Of a stretch of 6,880 nt of DNA, positions 1 through 6,014 are shown one piece after another. The position numbers and the translations under genes were made by a program. How positions within the stretch are numbered: the stretch's first letter is position 1; every line of letters begins with the position of its first letter. The DNA is taken from contig JADZFP010000416.1 in assembly GCA_020849825.1 (NCBI GenBank), positions 1 to 6,880 on the forward strand. The letters run 5' to 3'. Origin of the DNA: Saprospiraceae bacterium. Lineage in GTDB: Bacteria; Bacteroidota; Bacteroidia; Chitinophagales; Saprospiraceae. Below the pieces are notes generated by a model, which was not told the DNA's origin, did no database searches, and was given only the letters and a program-made list of their open reading frames with translations.

Positions 1-110
1 ATGAACTGCTGCTGGATCGATTTTTTGTAGCGTATGGACTCAACCCACACCAGGCAAAAAATCATCACGCCTATAAATCGCTATTTGAACTCGGAAAAAT
101 TGCCGCTTAA
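1..110 (+). CDS. C-terminal end of an unrecognised protein (5' end outside the window)
   Basis: Reading from base 3, an open frame runs in from the left edge and stops at TAA (108-110), giving 35 residues that include RFFVAYGLNPHQAKNHHAYK and end in GKIAA. The composition is protein-like: hydrophobic and aromatic residues alternate with charged ones, and codons mix C- and A/T-ending forms as in the neighbouring genes. I do not recognise the family, and 35 residues are too few for a domain call. The gene would converge on gcvP, with 41 bases between the two stop codons. That gap holds no convincing terminator hairpin, only a weak AT-rich stem. The overlapping open frame that begins with ATG at 34 runs antisense into gcvP and is less protein-like, so I prefer this frame. 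That it is coding is an inference from frame and composition alone. Confidence 0.5.
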   Translation, partial: ELLLDRFFVAYGLNPHQAKNHHAYKSLFELGKIAA

Positions 111-151
111 ATCATTACGAACCATTGATAATAATATCGAAATTGCTAATT

Positions 152-3013
152 TCACGCCTCCTGATAAGCCTCAATCGGCGGACACACACACACCAGATTC
201 CGATCGCCAAAAGCCTGATCGATCCGGCTTACCGTAGGCCAGAACTTGAAACCCTGGCGCAAATATGGCAACGGAAAAGCCGCTTTTTCACGAGAATATT
301 TTCGGCTCCAATCGTCTGCAATCACCTCTTCCGAGGTGTGTGGCGCATTGTGCAGAGCACTTTCCTCATGGCTGATTTCACCTGAAGCAATCTCGTCAAT
401 TTCCTTTCGTATGCTCAAAAGCGCATCGCAGAAACGGTCAAGTTCTGCCTTGCTTTCGCTCTCCGTAGGCTCAATCATAATCGTGCCGGCAACCGGGAAT
501 GACAAAGTAGGCGCATGAAACCCATAATCCATAAGTCGTTTAGCCACATCCTCTGCGCTGACATAATTTTTAAGTGGCCGCAAATCCACGATCATTTCGT
601 GTGCACAACGACCATTTTCACCGGCATACAGGATTTGGTATGGCCCCTCAAGCCGCACTTTGATATAGTTCGCATTGAGAATGGCGTACTTCGTCGCGTC
701 CGTCAGGCCTTCGGCGCCGAGCATCCGGATATAGGCATAGGAAATGAGCAAAATACTGGCGCTGCCCCAGGGAGCAGCACTCACGGCATTTGTTCCCTGC
801 GCTCCGCCGGTTTCTGCAAATACGTGTTTGGGCAGGTATGGCGCCAGACTCGTATTGCAACAGATCGGCCCCATGCCCGGGCCGCCGCCACCGTGCGGGA
901 TGGCAAATGTTTTGTGCAGATTGAGGTGACAAACGTCGGCGCCAATAGTAGCCGGGCTGGTCAGTCCTACCTGCGCATTCATGTTGGCGCCGTCCATGTA
1001 TACTTTCCCGCCATGTTGGTGAATGATGTCGCAAACCTCTTTGATCGACGTTTCAAATACCCCGTGCGTACTGGGATAAGTTACCATCAGGCAGGAAAGC
1101 CGGTCGGAATGCGCCTCGGCCTTGGCACGCAAATCGTCGACATCAATGTTGCCGCGTGCGTCGCAATTGACCACGACAACTTCCATACCTGCCATCACTG
1201 CACTGGCGGGATTTGTCCCGTGCGCAGATGAGGGTATAAGCGAAACCGTACGATGGTGGTCACCCCGGGCCTTGTGATATGCACTGATTACCATCAAACC
1301 AGCATACTCTCCCTGAGCGCCGGAATTGGGCTGAAGCGAACAGGCTTCAAAACCGGTCACCTCGCAGAGGTACTGCTCCAACTCGCTGATAATCTGAGCG
1401 TATCCTTGTGTTTGGTCGGCTGGCATGAACGGGTGCATATTCGACCAGTTCTCCCAACTTACCGGAATCATTTCAGTGGCAGCGTTGAGTTTCATGGTGC
1501 AAGAACCCAATGAAATCATGGAATGCATCAGCGACAAATCCTTGTTTTCCAGCCGTTTCAGATAACGCATCATGTCCGACTCCGTGTGATACAAATTGAA
1601 AACCGGATGTGTCAGATAGCCGCTCTCCCGTCGCAGTTTTTCAGGAATGACGGAATCAACTGACACAGCATTTACCTTACCCGCTCCAAAAACGGCAGCA
1701 ATGTCGTTCAGATCCTGTTCCGTGGTTGTCTCATCGAGGCTGATTTGCAAACCTTTATCGTCGTAAAAGAAATTAATGCCAGCTGCTTCCGCTTTGGTGC
1801 GGATCTGAGATTGTTGGGCAACAGGCATCTCAATGCGAAGCGTATCGAAATGTGCTGAATAAGCAGGCTTGTAACCTGCTCCCGCGAGCGCCGAACCCAA
1901 ACTGGCAGCCATATGCATAGCCCGCTGCGCGATCCCCCGGATGCCATCAGGGCCATGATATACGGCATACATGGCTGCCATGTTGGCCAACAAGGCCTGG
2001 GCCGTACAAATGTTGGAAGTCGCTTTTTCCCGTCGTATATGTTGCTCGCGGGTTTGCAAAGCCATGCGCAAGGCACGGCGACCGCGGCTATCAACAGAAA
2101 CGCCGATGATACGCCCCGGAATTAGTCGCTTGAATTCTTCCGAGCAAGCAAAAAATGCGGCGTGCGGACCGCCATATCCCATCGGGACGCCGAAACGCTG
2201 CGAATTACCCACAGCGCAATCTGCCCCCCACTCTCCCGGCGGCTTCAACAATGCGAGCGCAAGCAAATCGGTGGCCACGCATACATATACGTTTTTGGCT
2301 TTGGCCTCTTCTACAAAAGGTGCGTAGTAATGCACAGCTCCTTCTTTATCAGGATATTGCAAAAGCACACCAAAGGTTTTGTCAGAAATCCGGTACTGCT
2401 GGTAGTCGCCGATGACCAACTGAATATTTTGCGGCAAAGCCCGGGTTTTGAGTACGTCGATGGTCTGCGGAAGTACTTTGTCGGATACAAAAAACTCGTT
2501 GGCTTCTTCCCCGTCTTTCGCCCGTTTGTTCTTTTCCGCGTAAAACATATGCATGGCTTCGGCCGCTGCCGTGCCTTCGTCGAGCAAACTCGCATTGGCA
2601 ATCGGGAGCCCGGTCAGATCGCTCACCATGGTCTGAAAATTCAACAAACTTTCGAGGCGCCCCTGTGCGATCTCTGCCTGATAGGGTGTGTACTGGGTGT
2701 ACCAACCCGGGTTTTGAAACAAATTGCGGGCAATCACCGAAGGGGTGATGGTACCAAAATAACCCATACCGATGTAATTTCTCATCACCCGGTTTTTGAG
2801 TGCAACCGCCTTCAACTCCTGAAGGTATTCAAATTCCGATTGAGGAGCAGGCAGGTTCATGGGTTTGGAGAGCCGAATGCTGGCAGGAACAGTCTGACTA
2901 ATCAACTCATCCAGCGTTTTGACATTCAGGGCATTGAGCATTTCTTGGGTGTCGGATGCGCCAGGGCCGATATGACGGCGGACAAAACGATCCGGGTGCG
3001 GAAACTGACTCAT
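152..3013 (-). CDS. gcvP: Glycine dehydrogenase (decarboxylating), glycine cleavage system P-protein
   Basis: This is the PLP-dependent P-protein of the glycine cleavage system. It decarboxylates glycine and passes the aminomethyl group to the lipoyl arm of the H-protein; GcvT then makes methylene-tetrahydrofolate. It acts in the cytoplasm. At 953 residues it has the usual length of the single-chain form, not the split GcvPA/GcvPB form. The start ATG (complement of 3011-3013) is followed by FVRRHIGPG (residues 10-18), the typical N-terminus. The N-terminal lobe (about 10-440) carries GMGYFGTITPSVIARN (82-97) and NPGWYTQYTPYQAEIAQGRL (101-120). The C-terminal lobe (about 465-950) carries SLGSCTMKLN (501-510), SSAHGTNPAS (595-604) and NLHKTFAIPHGGGGPG (698-713), in which Lys701 is the expected PLP-binding lysine. 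The frame is intact. gcvH and gcvT are not adjacent, and I see no glycine riboswitch in the 395 bases upstream. The identification is secure. Confidence 0.98.
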   Translation of the reverse strand: MSQFPHPDRFVRRHIGPGASDTQEMLNALNVKTLDELISQTVPASIRLSKPMNLPAPQSEFEYLQELKAVALKNRVMRNYIGMGYFGTITPSVIARNLFQNPGWYTQYTPYQAEIAQGRLESLLNFQTMVSDLTGLPIANASLLDEGTAAAEAMHMFYAEKNKRAKDGEEANEFFVSDKVLPQTIDVLKTRALPQNIQLVIGDYQQYRISDKTFGVLLQYPDKEGAVHYYAPFVEEAKAKNVYVCVATDLLALALLKPPGEWGADCAVGNSQRFGVPMGYGGPHAAFFACSEEFKRLIPGRIIGVSVDSRGRRALRMALQTREQHIRREKATSNICTAQALLANMAAMYAVYHGPDGIRGIAQRAMHMAASLGSALAGAGYKPAYSAHFDTLRIEMPVAQQSQIRTKAEAAGINFFYDDKGLQISLDETTTEQDLNDIAAVFGAGKVNAVSVDSVIPEKLRRESGYLTHPVFNLYHTESDMMRYLKRLENKDLSLMHSMISLGSCTMKLNAATEMIPVSWENWSNMHPFMPADQTQGYAQIISELEQYLCEVTGFEACSLQPNSGAQGEYAGLMVISAYHKARGDHHRTVSLIPSSAHGTNPASAVMAGMEVVVVNCDARGNIDVDDLRAKAEAHSDRLSCLMVTYPSTHGVFETSIKEVCDIIHQHGGKVYMDGANMNAQVGLTSPATIGADVCHLNLHKTFAIPHGGGGPGMGPICCNTSLAPYLPKHVFAETGGAQGTNAVSAAPWGSASILLISYAYIRMLGAEGLTDATKYAILNANYIKVRLEGPYQILYAGENGRCAHEMIVDLRPLKNYVSAEDVAKRLMDYGFHAPTLSFPVAGTIMIEPTESESKAELDRFCDALLSIRKEIDEIASGEISHEESALHNAPHTSEEVIADDWSRKYSREKAAFPLPYLRQGFKFWPTVSRIDQAFGDRNLVCVCPPIEAYQEA

Positions 3014-3132
3014 GGTGGCTAAATTGCTATGGTTTTATTTTGAAAATCGGCAACTAAAAACTGCGCGAAGGTAACCATTGTTCACTTCCACCGTATCGGG
3101 GTAAATATTTCCTTGACAATGAGATTGGTCAT

Positions 3133-3161
3133 CTCCCAACATTAATTTTCCATCCTCCCAA
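3133..3161. repeat. Direct repeat of CTCCCAA at 22-bp spacing
   Basis: The heptamer CTCCCAA occurs at 3133-3139 and again at 3155-3161 (TTGGGAG on the gcvP coding strand). Both copies are preceded by AT or ATC and followed by T-rich sequence. The 22-bp period is close to two turns of B-form DNA, so the copies would face the same side of the helix, as tandem binding sites often do. They lie about 120-150 bases upstream of the gcvP start. The pair is seen directly; a regulatory role is inferred, and chance is a real alternative for a heptamer. Confidence 0.25.
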
Positions 3162-3284
3162 TTTTTTTTCTCACCACGACAGGTCATTTGATTTTCCAAG
3201 AAGCGGCTATTACCGCCGGCAATTTGTGCAACGTTCAAAAAGAAACGGCAACTTTCACATATTCAAAGACTTCCATAGTTATAA

Positions 3285-3302
3285 TTTTAACAATTGTTAA
3301 AA
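3285..3302. promoter_or_regulatory. Perfect 18-bp palindrome, candidate operator upstream of the protease gene
   Basis: TTTTAACAATTGTTAAAA is a perfect inverted repeat with no spacer, centred on CAATTG. Its centre lies about 115 bases before the protease ATG and about 280 bases before the gcvP start. As RNA it would fold only into a weak AT-rich hairpin, and it has no GC-rich stem, so a terminator is unlikely. A near-match to the Bacteroidota -7 element (TAATTTTA, 3282-3289) overlaps its left arm, which would suit an operator that blocks or positions RNA polymerase. No regulator gene is in the window to name the binding family. Symmetric binding by a dimeric regulator is inference. Confidence 0.35.
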
Positions 3303-3408
3303 ATACTGCACGCCCTGGCACAACCGTTTGGGTGACTTTAATCCTGAAAATTTAATCCAGACGGAAACAAAAACCGATTTTTTCATCCATTTCAAAAGCC
3401 GTTTAATC

Positions 3409-5901
3409 ATGTCCTTTCTCCTTCGGTTCCTGCGCGCCAGCGCAGCGGTATTGCTATTGTTGTCAAACAATACCCTGATTGCCCAAACCCTGAAACCACT
3501 CCCCGCACTCATCGATCAATACCACCAACAGGGCGTCATATTTGAATCCGCTTCCCCCTTCGGTCCGGCGGCCTCTTCCGATGTGGCCGCCGACCGTTTT
3601 GCCCGCGGCGCCCAGTACCTGACGCTTGATCCGTCGTTCCTCGCTTATATCGTCGCTAACCGCCCCGAGGCGCTGAGCATTCAAGTGCCCTGGCATGGTG
3701 AACTGATGACGTTCGAACTGGTACAGTCGGACCCGCTTACCCCCGATTTCAAGGTTGAAACCAGCGATTCTGAGGGTCAGACCGTCACCGTGCACACAGG
3801 CGTACACTATCGCGGCATTCTGAGAGGCGACCAGCATTCACTGGCAGCGTTCAGTTTCTTCGAAGATCACCTGGCGGGCTTGTTCTCAAGTCCTAAAACC
3901 GGCAACATGGCGCTGGGGAAACTCGAAACGCCTGGCAATACGGCCAACTACATTTTATATGCCGACCGACAACTGACCGCCAGCCCGGGCTTCGAATGCC
4001 ACACCCCTGATCAGGACCCATTCGACGAACTCCCGGCAGAACAATTGGCCCCGGATGTAAACGGCTGTGTCAGAGTGTTTTTTGAGGCAGATTATGCCCT
4101 GTTCCAAAACAAAGGCTCGGTACAGGCTACTGTCGACTACCTCAGCGCCGTGTTTAACCAACTTGCCACACTTTATGCCAATGAAAGTATCAGTACCCGC
4201 CTTTCCCAACTTTTCATCTGGACGACACCCGACGCCTACTCCACCACCAGCAGCAGCTCGGCCCTGACCCAATTCCAGAGTTTTCGCAGCAGCTTCGATG
4301 CCGACATCGCCCACCTCGTCGGGATCGGAGGCAACAACCTCGGCGGTATCGCTTACGTCGACGTGCTTTGTTTTAAAGCCTATTCTTACGCATACAGCGA
4401 TATCACGCCGAGTTATGCCAATGTACCCACTTATTCCTGGACGATCGAGGTACTCACCCACGAAATGGGCCACAACCTGGGCTCCAATCACACGCAATGG
4501 TGCGGATGGAGCGGCGGCGCACTCGACAATTGTTACAGCACCGAAGGCGGTTGTCCGCCCGGCCCCCCGCCTTCCAACGGCGGAACCATCATGAGCTATT
4601 GCCATCTCTCCGGCACGGGGATCAATTTTTCAAATGGTTTCGGTACCCAACCCGGTAATAAAATCCGGAACGAAGTGGGCGCCGCCACCTGCCTGGCCGC
4701 GTCCTGCGCACCTTCCAACGGCTGCAATCCCCCAACCGCCATTACCGTAAGCAACATAACAGGCTCGGGAGCGACGATAAGCTGGACGGGCGTCAACGGC
4801 GCAACTTCCTATTCGCTGCAATGGCGCGCCGTAGGCAATGGCGCCTGGACGACCATTAGCAATGCCGTCAGTCCCCAGGTCCTGACTGGTTTGCCCGCCA
4901 ACGATGAGATCGAAGTTACCCTGCGTTCCAACTGCAGCGCCAATAATTCCGGCTACGTCAACGGGGTCATTTTCAAAACCGGAACCAGCGGCGGCGGCGG
5001 CGGCGGCGGCGGCACTTGTGGCGCGCCGGCCAATTTCTCGGCAACAGCGACCACGGCAACCACGGCCAGTGCCTCGTGGAGCGCTGTCAATGGCGCCAGT
5101 TCGTATCGTATTTCCTGGAAAACGGCCTCTTCCGGCACCTGGGGAACGGAAGTGACGGTCAGCGGAACCGCTTACAATATCACTGGCCTCACGCCCAACA
5201 CCAGTTACAATGCCAGGGTGCGTACCAATTGCAACGGTACATTTTCCGCTTACTCGACCACAACATTCAACACTCCTGCCAGTGGCGGCGGCGGTGGCGG
5301 CGGCTCTTGCGGCACTCCGACCGGTTTGTCGGCCAACAATATCTCCTACAACAAGGCCACAATCAGCTGGAGTCCATCAAACGGCGCCCTGTCGTATGAT
5401 TTACAGATCAAAAAAGCCAGTTCGAGCAATTGGACCACTTTTGCCGGGCTGCCCGTCATTGTCGTGCAAGTGACCGGCCTGCAAGCCAACACTGCGTATC
5501 AGGTACGTATCAGGGCAAAATGCAGTGGCAATACCTACTCCGCATACAGCTCGGTCGTGAACTTCAACACCCTGGCCTACCTACCCAATCAGAGCCTTGC
5601 AACGGTTGAAAACGGGATCGAATCGCGCAGCGACCTGCTCCGGATCGATATGGGAGAGCAAACCGCCGGCGCCATGCTGCTGGCGCCCAACCCCGCCGGC
5701 GATCGGACGACCATCGTCCTGAGCACACCACACCCGGGTACCCGGCTCGAACTGCTGGACAGCTTTGGCAAAACACTTCAAATCATTTCAGTACCCGAAA
5801 ACCAGGACCAGTCGGCGCTCGAACTGGAAACGCTGCCCGACGGCTTGTACTTCGTCCGCAATACAACCAGCGGACAGGTATGCCGACTGGTAAAGCAATG
5901 A
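3409..5901 (+). CDS. Secreted M12B-like zinc metalloprotease with three Fn3 domains and a T9SS sorting domain
   Basis: This is a predicted extracellular endopeptidase of 830 residues. The ATG at 3409 is preferred over an in-frame TTG at 3328, because it places the signal peptide at the N-terminus: MSFLLRFLR, then the hydrophobic stretch to about residue 26 (AQ). Residues 27-215 are a propeptide with the M12B-type segment HYRGILRGDQHSLAAFSF (133-150). Its only cysteine, Cys197, may act as a cysteine switch. The catalytic domain (about 218-435) carries HEMGHNLGSNH (351-361), with zinc ligands His351, His355 and His361 and catalytic Glu352. The Met-turn IMSYC follows, with Met395. Three fibronectin type III domains follow (about 439-525, 537-624, 634-722), joined by Gly8 (528-535) and Gly7 (626-632). 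Residues 756-830 form a T9SS type A sorting domain, with LLAPNPAGD and GLYFV, expected to direct outer-membrane export and cleavage. The substrate is unknown. It is probably monocistronic, ending at a terminator 34 bases after the stop. Confidence 0.93.
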   Translation: MSFLLRFLRASAAVLLLLSNNTLIAQTLKPLPALIDQYHQQGVIFESASPFGPAASSDVAADRFARGAQYLTLDPSFLAYIVANRPEALSIQVPWHGELMTFELVQSDPLTPDFKVETSDSEGQTVTVHTGVHYRGILRGDQHSLAAFSFFEDHLAGLFSSPKTGNMALGKLETPGNTANYILYADRQLTASPGFECHTPDQDPFDELPAEQLAPDVNGCVRVFFEADYALFQNKGSVQATVDYLSAVFNQLATLYANESISTRLSQLFIWTTPDAYSTTSSSSALTQFQSFRSSFDADIAHLVGIGGNNLGGIAYVDVLCFKAYSYAYSDITPSYANVPTYSWTIEVLTHEMGHNLGSNHTQWCGWSGGALDNCYSTEGGCPPGPPPSNGGTIMSYCHLSGTGINFSNGFGTQPGNKIRNEVGAATCLAASCAPSNGCNPPTAITVSNITGSGATISWTGVNGATSYSLQWRAVGNGAWTTISNAVSPQVLTGLPANDEIEVTLRSNCSANNSGYVNGVIFKTGTSGGGGGGGGTCGAPANFSATATTATTASASWSAVNGASSYRISWKTASSGTWGTEVTVSGTAYNITGLTPNTSYNARVRTNCNGTFSAYSTTTFNTPASGGGGGGGSCGTPTGLSANNISYNKATISWSPSNGALSYDLQIKKASSSNWTTFAGLPVIVVQVTGLQANTAYQVRIRAKCSGNTYSAYSSVVNFNTLAYLPNQSLATVENGIESRSDLLRIDMGEQTAGAMLLAPNPAGDRTTIVLSTPHPGTRLELLDSFGKTLQIISVPENQDQSALELETLPDGLYFVRNTTSGQVCRLVKQ
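4990..5013 (+). repeat. (GGC)8 trinucleotide repeat encoding a Gly8 linker
   Basis: Eight uninterrupted GGC codons encode the linker between the first and second Fn3 domains of the protease. Identical codons make this tract prone to slippage. Changes in units of three would lengthen or shorten the flexible linker without breaking the frame. The repeat is seen directly; variability is inferred. Confidence 0.9.
5284..5304 (+). repeat. Interrupted GGC repeat encoding a Gly7 linker
   Basis: Seven glycine codons (three GGC, one GGT, three GGC) encode the linker between the second and third Fn3 domains. The single GGT breaks the perfect repeat and should make this tract more stable than the one at 4990-5013. 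Both tracts are followed by Thr-Cys-Gly or Ser-Cys-Gly, so they sit at equivalent places in a duplicated linker-plus-Fn3 unit. Confidence 0.85.
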
Positions 5902-5935
5902 CGGGTACGAACAAGAAATTCTGGCTGCATACGTA

Positions 5936-5974
5936 ACGCAAGCGCGGGGCAAAGGCTCCGCGCTTCGTTTTTTT
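5936..5974 (+). terminator. Intrinsic transcription terminator after the protease gene
   Basis: AAGCGCGG (5940-5947) pairs perfectly with CCGCGCTT (5958-5965). Inside it, a G-T wobble and two G-C pairs extend the stem to an AAAG loop (5951-5954). Outside it, ACG (5936-5938) pairs with CGT (5966-5968) past one bulged C. Seven Ts (5968-5974) follow. A GC-rich stem with a T tract is a classic Rho-independent terminator for the plus strand. There is no matching A run on the left side, so it should not work on the minus strand. It separates the protease from the kinase gene. Confidence 0.88.
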
Positions 5975-5999
5975 AGGACAGTCTTCGACGCAGATTGTG

Positions 6000-6007
6000 C
6001 AAATTTG
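6000..6007 (+). promoter_or_regulatory. Possible Bacteroidota -7 promoter element for the kinase gene
   Basis: CAAATTTG matches the Bacteroidota -7 consensus TAnnTTTG at five of six fixed positions. It lies in the 40 bases between the terminator T tract and the kinase ATG, where a promoter is needed if the terminator is efficient. No TTTG or TTG sits at the usual 19-21 bp upstream; the nearest T-rich stretch is the terminator tract, about 25 bp away. If used, transcription would begin within a few bases of the ATG, giving an almost leaderless message. The call is weak. Confidence 0.2.
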
Positions 6008-6014
6008 CAGCGCC

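Larger units (their letters stand above)
3014..3408. other. Divergent intergenic region between gcvP and the protease gene
   Basis: This AT-rich stretch separates the start codons of two divergently oriented genes, so it should hold both promoters. It contains a T8 run (3162-3169), a CTCCCAA heptamer repeated at 22-bp spacing, and an 18-bp palindrome at 3285-3302. An octamer CGGCAACT also occurs near both ends (3048-3055 and 3246-3253). I found no exact match to the Bacteroidota -7 element TAnnTTTG on either strand. The nearest are TAATTTTA at 3282-3289 (plus strand, 5 of 6 fixed bases) and TAATGTTG at 3137-3144 (minus strand, 5 of 6), each without a well-spaced upstream TTTG. There is no tRNA, riboswitch or convincing small gene. 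A 67-codon minus-strand open frame (3035-3238) has codon third positions poorer in G/C than its neighbours. Confidence 0.7.

Noticed and set aside
515..1231. 238-codon plus-strand open frame opposite gcvP
   Set aside because: It is the mirror of the C-terminal P-protein domain, including the PLP-lysine region, with no recognisable motif of its own.
2162..3022. 286-codon plus-strand open frame opposite gcvP
   Set aside because: It lies antisense to well-conserved gcvP sequence. Its translation is rich in Arg, His and Cys without any domain pattern, and it is explained by the codon bias of gcvP.
3113..3146. TTGACA (3113-3118) with ATTAAT (3141-3146) as a sigma-70 style promoter
   Set aside because: The 22-base spacing is too wide, and Bacteroidota primary sigma factors use a different consensus.
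3035..3238. 67-codon minus-strand open frame ending 21 bases before the gcvP start
   Set aside because: It could be a leader or small protein, but it has no Shine-Dalgarno sequence, no recognisable motif and far fewer G/C third positions than the neighbouring genes. It is most likely chance in AT-rich intergenic DNA.
3048..3253. Octamer CGGCAACT at 3048-3055 and 3246-3253
   Set aside because: The two copies are 198 bases apart with no shared flanking structure beyond a few As. The pair is too short to distinguish from chance or to call a mobile-element target repeat.
3014..3300. Glycine riboswitch upstream of gcvP
   Set aside because: This would be expected for some glycine cleavage genes, but I see none of the conserved aptamer cores or a tandem hairpin arrangement on the minus strand.
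3328..3408. N-terminal extension of the protease from the TTG at 3328
   Set aside because: It would put 27 polar and charged residues before the signal peptide. The ATG at 3409 gives a standard signal peptide.
3955..4605. 216-codon minus-strand open frame opposite the protease
   Set aside because: It covers the region encoding the catalytic zinc site on the other strand, and its low-complexity Gly/Ala/Val-rich translation looks like a codon-bias shadow.
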